A stretch of 64,000 nucleotides of DNA from Whalleya microplaca (lineage: Eukaryota; Ascomycota; Sordariomycetes; Xylariales; Xylariaceae). The stretch covers positions 620,001 to 684,000 of the forward strand of contig MU385710.1 in the NCBI GenBank assembly GCA_022497155.1. The letters run 5' to 3'. Below, one piece after another: positions 11,600 to 22,126 of this stretch. A program made the translations under genes and the position numbers. Within the stretch, counting starts at the first letter, position 1. Every line of letters begins with the position of its first letter. The notes beneath the pieces were generated by a model. The model was given only the letters and a program-made list of their open reading frames with translations. It was not told where the DNA came from and did no database searches.

Positions 11600-13376
11600 G
11601 ATGACTCAGGTCTTGCTTGTGTAATATTGAAAGTTTGTCCAGTGAGGACGTAGTATGGGAAAGGGGGGGAAATTTTTGGAAATCGCACAGGGCGGGGATA
11701 GTGTGACTTGAGCAGTGTATCGACGAAGATTCATGTCAGACGTCCATATTGGGTGGCTGTTGATTTAGCAGTTTTGGCAACGAAGTATGGTTGACAGCCG
11801 GGTACGGCATAATGAGTATGAATGTCACACCAACAAGACATAGGAAGCGAACACGGAGATAACATGGCACTAGCTTGACCTTGTATGATAAGGGGCGCCT
11901 ATATATAGGTAGCGCTCTTCATATGTTAAGGAGGTTTGAAATACCAGGGTTCGAGGAATCCCTTCTTCTTATACTGGAGCGGATCATAGCTGACATAAAT
12001 ATATATATGAATGCCATTCCCGAATGGTACCTTGCCGTTGCCACGGCTATAGAATAATAATACGGATACACTATAATCTTCTGATCCTGATCACAGATTT
12101 TGAGATGCTGGCCTTGAAATTCTGGTCGCTTTTTGGGCTGGCTGGTAGAGTGGTATCTAGCCTGTGGCCTAGAATATTCCCTTCACCTAAGCTTGTAACC
12201 TTAGCACAAATGTATTACAGAGCATGTATGGTACTCTTGCTAGCATTGTGACGGAATGAATTTAATTCATTATTATTGTATCATCGTAGTTTACCTCCCC
12301 AATACCACCCAATAATCGGCTCAGGGGTTCTGACATAGAAGGATAGCTGACTAAGCACCTCCATCTACTACCATATCTACAGTCCGTATATGTCATCTAA
12401 TCCCTAACAACAACAGCAACAAGAAGATCATCTTCCACACACACAGTACACACACCGCGGATAGCTTTATAATAGAGAAATATGGGCCTTCCAGCCACTC
12501 CACTCTTACACCTAGCCTGGCGCACCGTGCAACACGTCCGTCTATCTCGTTATTGGTTCAACGAATACTTATGAAAATGAGGATATAGCTGCCACTTGAC
12601 CATAAAGAGCTAGTTGGCTCCTAGCACTCGCAGGAACTACCTAATGATATTGAAACAATAACCCTCTATTCAACACGACCACACAGCTGACAGACAAAAG
12701 CCAACCCAAACTTCGACCTAGAACCTATAAAGTTCCTCTTCAATAACTGCTCGTAAACCACACACACACATCCCCTCACAAGGCTTCCTACCCCCTACCC
12801 CCCTTACCCCCCTATCCCCCAACTCCTAAACCCCTTAAACACGCCAGACAACACGCCAGACCACACACAAGACCATACACCACACACACACACACCTCAC
12901 CAGGACCCCCCAAAACACACCAAACACACAACCCCCAACCCCTCACAAATATTCACTCCCAAACACCTTAGTCACCTCTATCTTCAACATCCATCCATAC
13001 TTCATAACATATATAATTTCGTTTTCTATACAGCTTACTATAATATAATACTCCACTAACACATCACACCATACCCTTCCATTCCCCACCATAACCCCCC
13101 ATACCATAACACACGATAGCATACAGCCATAAACAACCCGTGACTCATTCATGATAACAGCATCAGCAACAGTAGCAGTAGCAGCAATAACCCATCCCCG
13201 AAGCAAGTTCTCGCGTTCACATCATGTACACCACTGCCACGAGCCCGTCATCATCTACACTGTATCGTGCCCCTGGCCCCTCTCTCATTATCCTTCTTCT
13301 CATCTCTTCTCATAATTCTACACCCCCTTTGTACAACCACCCTCCTCCCCCTCCCCTCCCCCTCCCCTTGCTCTGT
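11600..13376. other. Non-coding region with CA-rich low-complexity DNA
   Basis: This is the promoter of the BCS1-like gene followed by the 3' flank of the Akr1-like gene. From about 12740 to 12930 the plus strand is almost only A and C (CACACACA runs, CCCCTACCCCC words), and 13330-13440 is strongly CT-rich. Open frames are short and unsupported. Confidence 0.6.
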
Positions 13377-15891
13377 CTATACCTCTTCCCCAGCAACTTC
13401 CATATAATTACCCCTCCTCCTCCCCCCAATTCCACCCTCCTCCAAACCCCCCAACCCCATAGCAGCAGGACTCTCATAGACCCTGGTATAATTAACCCTC
13501 TCGCCCCCACACACCGCATCCCCCGTGTCCCGCCTCCCGAACACGGGCGCGGGATCGCACCAGAAGTCGCGGCAGTTCTGCACGTAGCCGCGCGAGTACG
13601 GGTTGCGCTTCCTCCGATGACCCCTTCTTCCACCCGGGGAGGAGGCGGTGGCGGCGCTGCGCCCCGTCGCCGTCTCGATGAAGGTGTCGACGCCGAGGAT
13701 GCGGGACCACTGCTGCAGGAAGGAGCGGTGGTGTCTGTGCCCGGCATGCGCGCCACTCCCCCGCGCGCCGAGGGGATCGTCCGCCGCGGACGCGGGGGCC
13801 GCGGCGTCGGGGTGATTCGGATCGAGCGGGGCGCCGGTGCTCGTAAACGCAGACGTAGACAGGGCCGCGGGCGCGGAGGCGGAGTCCTGGATGCCGTACA
13901 TGTTCTCGTAGGTGGTCATGGCGCGGGCGACCTGGACGAACTGCACGAAGACGAGCATGCTGACCCAGAGCAGCTGCAGCGTCGTCCAGAGGCCCAGCAG
14001 CATCGTGTACGGGTCGGCGTCGAGGACCTTGCAGAGGCCCTCGGCGAGGACGACGCAGTCGTAGGCTTGCGTCTGGGGCAGCTCCGCGAAGTAGTAGTAG
14101 AGCAGCCAGTCGATGGAGAGGACGCCCAGGATCAGGTTCACTAGGTACAGGAAGAAGTGCCGGTGGTTGTTCACGCCTACGCAGTTGTTGATCCAGGGGC
14201 AGTGGCTGGGATGTATGTGTTAGATTGGGGTTTATTGGATTTAGATAGTTTGGATGAAACTTACTGGTCATGCTTGGCTACGCATCGTTGGCACCTCCTA
14301 CAGTGCTTACTTCTCAGGGGAGTCCGGATCATACAAGTAACACAGAAGTTCGATTCATCGAACTTCCACAAGCTGAGCAGCTCATCGATGGCGGCCTTCT
14401 GCTCGGCAATGCCATTGAGCTTCGGGACGAAGCCGGGGTCAAAGACCATGCATGCGGCATAGAAGTAGGCTGTGAATCCGTAGGATACGAGAAATATGAA
14501 GTTTAGCAGCGGGTGTTGCCCGAAAGTCCCTGCATACCATGTATTAGAATATTACACAATCAGTCTGATGTGTTTGTTACACTTACATGGGAATACGGTC
14601 AGGAGCCACCGTACACCAACGAGGAACAGAGACCCAGCGAAAATGCCGGCTAACCAGGGCTAAGACACGTCAGTACTAAGTTGACCACCTCTAAACTTGA
14701 GAATAAATCGCATACCGTCCTATGCAGGTGTCTCATGTCGGGCGGCGCAAACTCGAGAACCTGATTCGTGACCCACTGGAAGCCGAACGCGACGACGATG
14801 GCGATGGGCACGGAGAAGAAGACGGGGAAGTGGGCGAGGACCATCATCTCGACAAACAGCAGGGCGGTGGGCAGGAGGAAGAGGAACTTGTTCATGAACC
14901 CCCGCTTGTCCTTCAGGAAGAACGACGACCCGGGCCACCAGGGGATGACGGGATGCCCGTCCTCGTCGTAGCCGCACTCCTTGAGCGCGCGCTGCCAGGC
15001 GTTGCCGGTGTTGAGGTCCTTGGCCGTCAGCGCGGGCGTCTTGCCCGTGTCCGTCTTGGCGAACCGGTCCGACCCGTACTCCAGCAGCTTGAGGATGCAC
15101 TGCGGCGACCCCTTGACCAGCGCCCAGTGCAGTGCCGTGAACCCCTGCTCGTCCGTCGCGTGCACGCTGGCCCCCCACCGCAGGAACAGGTCGACGCACT
15201 GCGGGAGGCCCTTGTAGGCAGCCCACATAAGACTGGTGTGGCCGTAGGCGTCGGCCACGTCCACGGGGATGCCCTGGTGTAGTAGCAGCACGATCAGCAG
15301 GACGTTGCCGTTGAAGGTTGATATGTGCAGCGTGTTGTAGCCTTGCGCATCGGTGATCAGGGGGTCGGCGCCGTGCTGGAGGAGCAGGTTCACCGTGTAG
15401 TAGTTGGATCGCTGGGCGGCCCATTGTAGGGGCGTCGCAACGCTGTCGCCGCCCTTCTTGTTGATGTCGGCGCCCCGTTCGAGGAGGAACTTGCACATGG
15501 CATACTGGTTGTTAATGGCCGACCACTACAACATCGCAAGTCTTTGTTAGCAAGATGGATATGAGCCTAAGGGGAGATTGGGAAGATATTGGGAAGAGAC
15601 TGGGAAGAGACTGGGAAGATTGGGCGCATTGCATACATGCAGAGGCGTGATGCCCTCGTCATCGGTGTAGGTCGCGTCGTATTCAGAAGACTGGAAGAGC
15701 TTCTCCATGGCCGGGATGTCTCCCAGCCTGGCAATCTGCATGATGTCGGGCGGAGACTGCGCGCCGCTGCTGGGGAGGTCGCCCATCTCCATGTCTTCCG
15801 AGTTCAGCTTCGGGCTGGTGGTGTTGCCCTTCGACGACAGCTGTATGGGCGCGCCGGCGGACTTGCCGTTCGGCAGTGTGTTTGAGGCCAT
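13377..15891 (-). CDS. AKR1: Akr1-like ankyrin-DHHC palmitoyltransferase (743 aa)
   Basis: Five exons fit in phase: 15891-15637, 15525-14716, 14659-14587, 14529-14265 and 14205-13377. The order is a disordered N-terminus, about six ankyrin repeats (residues about 50-270; for example [16 protein letters not shown] and [12 protein letters not shown]), paired membrane segments ([18 protein letters not shown] onward), the Cys-rich stretch [20 protein letters not shown], and the catalytic DHHC at residues 467-470, whose first His codon is split by the last intron. [17 protein letters not shown] follows, then two more membrane segments and a Cys/Gly-rich tail. The enzyme transfers palmitate to Cys of target proteins, typically at the Golgi or endosomes, and in yeast acts on casein kinases Yck1/2 in endocytosis. 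Length and order match the family. Confidence 0.95.
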
Positions 15892-16545
15892 TGGGATATA
15901 GCGTGGGGCTCAAGGTCGTTTCATCCGGTCGCAGGAGGGAATCGGGATGGGATGGGCGAGTCTGAAGTCTGAAGTCTTACGTCTTTCGCGGGTTGTACGG
16001 AATACTTCGATCTCTACAGCTATTGAATGTGTTAAAGCATATACAGTATGCTACAGACGGTATAATTGGGTATGGCGTATGCATGAACAAGAAAATAATT
16101 AACACGACGCCGAGAGAATAAGAAAGAGAGAATAATAAGTGAAACGCCACACACTATACTCGCAGATAAAAACGTGAATCTCAGACCGGTCGTGATGTGA
16201 TGAACATGTTTTGGGTGCCAGCATCAGCAGAAGCTTTTTACTGTTATGTACATACATACATACATTATCTACATAAAGTACTTTATGTAGGTACCCAACT
16301 TCCTGCTTGACTGACATATTGACTCTCGGCCGCTCGGCACAGGGGACCCTGCAGAGGCGTCACGGCGCTAAGCCACTGCCCTATCGTGCCTATCGTGCCT
16401 ATCTTGCCTATCTTACCTTGTAGCGTTGCAGCACAGCCACCTCAGCACAGCCACCTCAGCACCTTGATTGTCAGTGCTTATTGGCACATAATTCTCCGGG
16501 GCTTTGGGTGGCCCCACTTGACCACGGCATTGGAAACACAAGTAT

Positions 16546-16605
16546 TCCGTACAAGTACTCCGTACATGTAATCCGTACAGTTGGTACATGTAATCCGTAC
16601 AGTTG
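16546..16605. repeat. TCCGTAC repeat cluster with 22-bp tandem duplication
   Basis: TCCGTAC occurs at 16546, 16559, 16572 and 16594. A 22-bp unit starting GTACATGTAATCCGTAC is repeated head to tail at 16562-16583 and 16584-16605. It lies between two divergent genes, so it could be a regulatory array. TACGGA/TCCGTA words are also common in fungal spacers without known function. Confidence 0.6.
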
Positions 16606-17234
16606 GTACATATATTGATATGCCGGTATTCCATAACTACTTAAGCACCACACATATCTCCATAATGATAGCTGATAGGTAATACTCGAATTACAATAGG
16701 ATTCTCATCTCCATTTTTTGATGGTAGAATTTGCATTGGGATTATTTTTTGTTGTTTATTTCTTACACATATGAAATCTTCAGATTACATGTATATCGAT
16801 AAGATGGATAAGATCACTACTTCCCGTACCTCACCTGTTTTCCCTGATCAAATCGTCTGAGATTGAAATGAAGCATTTTAGCTCGTTCATGTACCACTAC
16901 ATACGCAGCCTAGTACGCAATACCACCACAACGCTACAGTACATATACATCTTCAGCCTTGACACGCCCATGGAGAGCCCAATTGCAGGCTGTGAGGCTC
17001 CCTATTGTGCTCCATTAAAGCCTCCCCAACGCACTGTAACTGTACCGACTTTCGGGCTTGGCATCGAATGACATATGGCCTTATCAATTTCAACACGCAT
17101 CCGAGGCCATCTGTTGTTCAACCTGGCCTCGACTTTTGTGTAAATATCTGGCTTTTCTGCCTTCTGCCTTCTGCCATCTGCCTTCCCGGCACAACGACGT
17201 GCCTGTCTGGCAACACACCTTCAATAAAGACTAC

Positions 17235-17289
17235 CTTCTCTCCTCTCTCCTCTCTCCTCTCTCCTCTCCTCTTTTCACCCCTTCTATCC
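17235..17289 (+). promoter_or_regulatory. Pyrimidine-rich tract upstream of SRP-receptor start
   Basis: A nearly pure CT run (CTCTCCTCTCTCC repeats) ends about 30 bp before the ATG. Such tracts are typical core-promoter or leader elements of well-expressed filamentous fungal genes. Confidence 0.5.
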
Positions 17290-17317
17290 TCCGCCTACAC
17301 TCACAACAACCGCCAAA

Positions 17318-18280
17318 ATGGACGAACTCAAAACCATCCTCGAGTACCTAATGACGCCCTCGACCCCCATCTTCCTCGTCGGCGGCCTAATCGTGCTCAT
17401 CGTACCTTTACTAGTACACTTCTTCATCGTCCAGCAAACGCCCTACACGAACCTCCCCTCCATCATCCTCGCCGGCCCCCCCGGCGCCGGCAAGACCGCC
17501 CTCCTGACCCTCCTCGAGCGCGGCGGCCTCCCCGACGAACACGGCAACGTGGGCAAGGAAATGGCCGCCGCCACGCACACCTCGCAGGCCCCGCACGCCG
17601 TCGAATTAACCGTATCCACCGACGGCAAGGCCGCCTCCTTCCGCGAGGCCGCGCGCGAGGACGCGCCGGGGAAGCATCGGAAGTTCCTGCTCGTCGACAC
17701 CCCCGGACACGGCAAGCTGCGCGCACAGGCTTTATCCCACTTACTCCCCGACGGCGGCGGGAGCAGCCACATCAGCGGCATAAGCGAGAAGCCGCAGAAC
17801 CGGCTGCGGGGCGTCGTCTTCGTCGTGGACGCCGCGGCTCTCGAGGACGCCAGTAACACCACCACCAACGGCAATGGGAGTCTCGCGGACGCCGCGGGTT
17901 ATTTATATGAGGTGTTATTGGCGCTCCAGCGGCGCACGGGCGCCGGCCGCACGAGCAAGACGCCGAACGCGGTCGCGGTGCTGGTGGCGGCGAACAAGGC
18001 GGACCTGTTCACAGCCTTACCCGCCTCGCTCGTGAAGAGCCGGCTCGAGGCCGAGCTGGGGCGCATCCGCGCCTCGCGGAGCAAAGGGCTCCTGGACTCG
18101 GGCGTCGGCGGCGATGATGTGGGATCCGAGGAGCTGGATGTTTGGCTGGGGCGGTACGGGACGGAGGCTTTCGCGTTCGATCAGATGCGCGAGTTCGATC
18201 TCGAGGTCGAGGTCGTGGGCGGGAGTGTACGGGAGGGCAGTGTGGATAAGTGGTGGGATTGGATCTCGTCGCGGATCTGA
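17318..18280 (+). CDS. SRP102: Signal recognition particle receptor subunit beta (320 aa)
   Basis: The gene is intronless with the start in good context (GCCAAAATGG). A single N-terminal membrane anchor lies at residues 18-37 (FLVGGLIVLIVPLLVHFFIV). A small GTPase domain follows: P-loop GPPGAGKT at 53-60, G3 in DTPGHGKL at 127-134, and the NKAD guanine-specificity motif at 226-229. This is the layout of the ER-membrane subunit that tethers the SRP receptor alpha subunit and takes part in co-translational targeting. The family is one copy per genome and about this length. The Ala/Ser-rich loops between G motifs are longer than in yeast Srp102. Confidence 0.93.
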   Translation: MDELKTILEYLMTPSTPIFLVGGLIVLIVPLLVHFFIVQQTPYTNLPSIILAGPPGAGKTALLTLLERGGLPDEHGNVGKEMAAATHTSQAPHAVELTVSTDGKAASFREAAREDAPGKHRKFLLVDTPGHGKLRAQALSHLLPDGGGSSHISGISEKPQNRLRGVVFVVDAAALEDASNTTTNGNGSLADAAGYLYEVLLALQRRTGAGRTSKTPNAVAVLVAANKADLFTALPASLVKSRLEAELGRIRASRSKGLLDSGVGGDDVGSEELDVWLGRYGTEAFAFDQMREFDLEVEVVGGSVREGSVDKWWDWISSRI

Positions 18281-19014
18281 GGGATGAGGAAGATGTACGC
18301 AGACGTGCGGAATGGGCATGGCGGTGTGGCTGGCTACGCTATTAAATACATAATTACTACCTGTATCGTCACGAACCACTTGACGTTGCCCTGAATATGG
18401 CTATGGGGTCACTTGATATATTTGGTTTGACGGCTAAAGAAAGCCCTGGCTCTAAACGCACGAAGGATCTCAAACAGACATATATGTTCGCCTCATCTCC
18501 TCGGAAGTGCCAGCGAGCGCAATCGAGGCTCCCGCCCCGCGAAAATAAGATGTCGGATCATGAAGCCACGATGTGTCTTCTGGGGAACTACGGCTCAATA
18601 AACACAGGCGCTGCCTATTGTCATTGGACACTAAGGGGACTATATATACATGTTCACTGTAAATAAGAGAGTGCGTATCATCTTAAAATACCAATCTCGT
18701 CATTAAGTTACGTTGAGTTCCTGGGATGATCTAGTTATCCCCTAGACCATCCCTCTTCTATGCTGTGTATGCACCAATCTTCTAGACGTTGAGTCTGCCC
18801 GCCATGTATAAAACCAATTACTCCCAGGTCTACTACATACTACATACCACACACTGCCTAATCGCCAGTAACGTGATATAGAATACTGTGTAAAGTCATC
18901 ATAACAATCTAACATAATCAATCCACGCAATGCCGCCAAGACGCCCAACCCAACCCGCCATTCATGCAATCCAAATGCAACGCAGCAAACAACAGGACCC
19001 GACCTCTCGGTTAC
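18281..19014. other. Spacer between convergent SRP-receptor and cystathionine synthase genes
   Basis: Both flanking genes end here. It contains ordinary 3' UTR sequence; an 89-codon open frame at 18397 has no protein-like features. Confidence 0.6.
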
Positions 19015-20613
19015 TTACGCCTTGCTCTGCTTAACCAACCAAGTCAACAAATCAACCTTAGTAACAACAGCAACCGGCTTGCTAAGCTTCCCCACCTCGC
19101 CCTTCTCCGTAACGACAGCAGCGCTGTTCCACTCGAAGAAGTGGCCCAGCTCACTCAACGGCGTGTCGAGCGTGATCTCGACGAACTTGCGTCTACTAGC
19201 CGCGTCCTTGCCCTTGGCTTTGCCCTCGCGCGGGTCCGTGACCACCTCGTCCAGGCGCCCGAAGTCGAACATGGCGTCGCGCACGGGGCTGTGCCCGCTC
19301 GCGCGCCCGCGCGACAGGTAGCTGAGCAGGTTGCCCAGCGTCACGAGCCCGACCAGCTTGTTGCCGCCGGGGCCGCCGAGCACGGGCAGCTGGTCGAAGC
19401 CCTTGTCGCGCATGGTCTCGATCGCGTCGGCGCAGGGGCTGGATGCCAGCACCGAGATCACGGGCTTCAGGCGCAGCGAGCGGATCGTCGCGCCGGCGTA
19501 CGGGTCGTCGTCAGTCTTCTTGCTGTTGTTGTTCACCGCCTCCTTCACCGCCTCGTCCGGTGAGCCCAGGAGGTCGTTGGCGGCCAGCCAGTCGTCGTCC
19601 GCGAACTTCGTCAGGTAGCTGCGGATGCTGTCGGGGAGGATGACCACCACCACGTCGCCCTTGCCCAGCCCCAGATCCTTGATGGCCTGGAAGGCGGCGC
19701 TGAGCGCGCTGCCGGAGCTGCCGCCGACGAGCAGGCCCTCCTCGGCGATGAGCCTGCGCGCGAGCTTGAACGACTCCCTGTCGTCCGTCTTGTACCACCG
19801 GTCGACCTTGGCGCGGTCGAGCACGTCGGGGATGAAGTCGTACCCGATGCCCTCGACCTTGTACGGCTCGTCGCGGTGCGCGTCGTTGAGCGACTCCGGC
19901 AGCGCCAGCACGCTGCCCTGCGGGTCCGCCGCCACCACTTTGATGTCCTTGTTGTGCTTGCGCAGGCCGTTCGCGAGGCCCGTGATCGTGCCGCCCGTGC
20001 CGGCGCCCGCGACGATGCAGGTGACCTTGCCCGCGGTCTGGGCCCAGATCTCCTCGGCGGTGCCGAACTCGTGGGCGCGCGGGTTGTTCTCGTTGGAGTA
20101 CTGGTCGAGGATGTGGGCGTTGGGGATCTCCTTCACCAACCGCCGCGCGACGCCGATGTGGCTCTCGGGGCTGTCCCAGGCGGCCTGGGTGGGGGTGCGG
20201 ATGATGGTGGCGCCGAGGGCCTTGAGCACGGAGACCTTCTCGGCGGACATCTTCTCGGGCAGCGTGATGATGGTGCGGTAGCCCTTGACGGCGCCGACGA
20301 GCGCCAGGCCGATGCCCGTGTTGCCGCTCGTCGGCTCGATCAGCACGTCGCCGGGCTTGATGCGCCCGCTGCGCTCCGCCTCCTCGATCATCCGCAGCGC
20401 GATGCGGTCCTTCACCGACCCGCCGGCATTGAACAGCTCAACCTTGCCGTACACTTCACATTCGAGCCCGAGGGATTGCGGGATCTTGCTCAGACGAACT
20501 AGGGGCGTGTTTCCAATGAGTTCTGTAGCGGTGAGGGTCGTCGCGGCGTGTGGCGGGTTGTGTGGGACGGTCGACGCTGGCAAGGCACCGGCGGTGCCGT
20601 TTGTGCTGGCCAT
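19015..20613 (-). CDS. CYS4: Cystathionine beta-synthase (532 aa)
   Basis: A single exon with full family architecture. The PLP domain starts at ELIGNTPLVRLSKIP; the Schiff-base Lys is Lys68 in NAGGSVKDR; PTSGNTGIGLA and GAGTGGTITG hold the cofactor phosphate. A C-terminal Bateman module follows: a first CBS motif (LKPVISVLASSPCADAIETM to LVGLVTLGNLLSYL) and a second (DTPLSELGHFFEWNSAAVV to AVVTKVDLLTWL). As in yeast Cys4 there is no N-terminal haem-binding extension. The enzyme condenses serine and homocysteine to cystathionine, the first step of reverse transsulfuration, in the cytosol. High GC makes long shadow frames on the opposite strand. Confidence 0.96.
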   Translation of the reverse strand: MASTNGTAGALPASTVPHNPPHAATTLTATELIGNTPLVRLSKIPQSLGLECEVYGKVELFNAGGSVKDRIALRMIEEAERSGRIKPGDVLIEPTSGNTGIGLALVGAVKGYRTIITLPEKMSAEKVSVLKALGATIIRTPTQAAWDSPESHIGVARRLVKEIPNAHILDQYSNENNPRAHEFGTAEEIWAQTAGKVTCIVAGAGTGGTITGLANGLRKHNKDIKVVAADPQGSVLALPESLNDAHRDEPYKVEGIGYDFIPDVLDRAKVDRWYKTDDRESFKLARRLIAEEGLLVGGSSGSALSAAFQAIKDLGLGKGDVVVVILPDSIRSYLTKFADDDWLAANDLLGSPDEAVKEAVNNNSKKTDDDPYAGATIRSLRLKPVISVLASSPCADAIETMRDKGFDQLPVLGGPGGNKLVGLVTLGNLLSYLSRGRASGHSPVRDAMFDFGRLDEVVTDPREGKAKGKDAASRRKFVEITLDTPLSELGHFFEWNSAAVVTEKGEVGKLSKPVAVVTKVDLLTWLVKQSKA

Positions 20614-22126
20614 GGCGCGAATTTGTTGGGTGATAGGACGAATCGAACTATCAATCTTAAAAGTTATGTTAGGACGATAATCGTGGAGATCTCACAAAGG
20701 ATTAGAAGAGATGAACGAAGTTAAAAGAGGGAAACCCGAAAGGCTTAGGTAGATTTAGAGTTTTCTGACTAGAGCGTGAGCAGCTGTAAGTAGCCAAGTG
20801 ATCTCGCCATGTTCGTGTGGCATGAGACGAGAATATGGAGGGAGAGCAAACATCCATTGCCCCGCCCATAAGCCGACGATAGGCGCTGCAGGAACGCCGC
20901 ATTACCTAATCGGTAGGGGCCTAGGCCGCTAGGATATGTACCACCTTAGGTAATGTCACATACACGAAAGGACCCCTAAGGACTTTTCACTATCAATAGG
21001 TACCGGTACAAATGAGCTCATAATTAGAGCGGAACGAATACATAATTACATGTAGTATTGTCGGCAATCGAACTTAACTCAGTCTATATACTAAGCCACA
21101 ACTTCAATACATCCAATAGTGACTATGTACTTTTGGACCAGACACAAGGTTACTCGGTTTCAATGCATCTTTTCGTGTACTGTGTGAGGCATGTATAGTA
21201 GACTTCAAGTTTGAATCTAAAATCCTCTTAGAACTGTGTCCTCGATAAGCTATGACTTTCTAAAAGTTATTATGTCATCCAATATCCTTTTCTTTGGCGC
21301 CGACAATGAACAGGCAGTAAGTTGACGTATAAATAAGTCTCAAGTTAAACCTATAATCCATGCGGACTCCTTATTTGTAGTTATATCTCATATGACCTAC
21401 TTTATACACTCGAGGTTCATTATGCGGAAATCATATCGTATCCTTTTAGTGAGCCATAACATGTCTATTGTGTATGTAGTACAAGGTTTGTGGAGATTTC
21501 GCTACCAAATTCCCATGTCTCACACTGAAATACTAAGACGATAGAGAAACGAAGAACAGCATTTCTAGTATACACAACATATAGGAAGCTAGCGCAAAGC
21601 TAGCATTGCACAGACTACTAACACCTTGGTCCAGCTTAGGTATTTTAGCTTTCCTTACAGATATACTTTATGCTAAAACAATGTGAGACAATATGTACCA
21701 TGAGGTCCAAAATAGCAATCACGTAAATTAAACACTTCACTTCACTTGTATTAAGCTGCTATATATACCAATTGCACTATATTGAATTGTTCATTCCCTA
21801 TCGCTTGGAATATTGTCTGGTTTCTTGTGATCTTTATTCTTAGCCGGAAGCAGATAATTTCATTGTGAACGGACATTATTAGCACGTTTTCGGGTTTAAG
21901 ACTCTTAGGAATGCCACTCGCCATATAAAGAAAATATTTAGTTCTCGCCCCGAGCTTGACCGTATTATACAGCTTATACCAATTCTACGGGATTGTACCT
22001 CCAGAGTCGGTGCTCGCAAAACCCAGTCTCTGGCAAATACGGCTTTTAACAACTATTTCGGAAGATAGCAATTGTGGAAATTCCATCATTCTACCAGTTG
22101 ATCAGTTCACCAGCTAGAATATTATC
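20614..22126. other. Non-coding region upstream of cystathionine synthase and kinase-like gene 2
   Basis: Divergent upstream region. The first 350 bp contain TAGGTA/CCTAGG words typical of promoters here. From 21000 to 22100 it is AT-rich accessory DNA without a coding exon. The piece near 21062-21110 read on the minus strand has a tRNA B-box-like GTTCGATTGCC but no cloverleaf. Confidence 0.6.

Larger units (their letters stand above)
15892..17317. other. Divergent promoter region of the Akr1-like and SRP-receptor genes
   Basis: About 1.4 kb with no gene. It holds two copies of a 16-bp word (CAGCCACCTCAGCA phase) near 16433-16462, the TCCGTAC repeat cluster listed separately, an ACATACAT run near 16250, and a pyrimidine tract before the SRP-receptor start. 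Confidence 0.65.

Noticed and set aside
13224..15885. Long plus-strand and alternative minus-strand frames of 100-300 codons
   Set aside because: They are antisense or off-frame shadows of the GC-rich Akr1-like exons, with Arg/Ala/Gly-rich compositions and no motifs.
19331..20680. Plus-strand frames up to 218 codons
   Set aside because: Shadows of the high-GC cystathionine beta-synthase gene on the other strand.
21055..21115. Second B-box-like word (GTTCGATTGCC) on the minus strand
   Set aside because: It shares the word and about 20 bp of resemblance with the 37.5-kb site, but the spacing to any A-box is too short and no cloverleaf forms.
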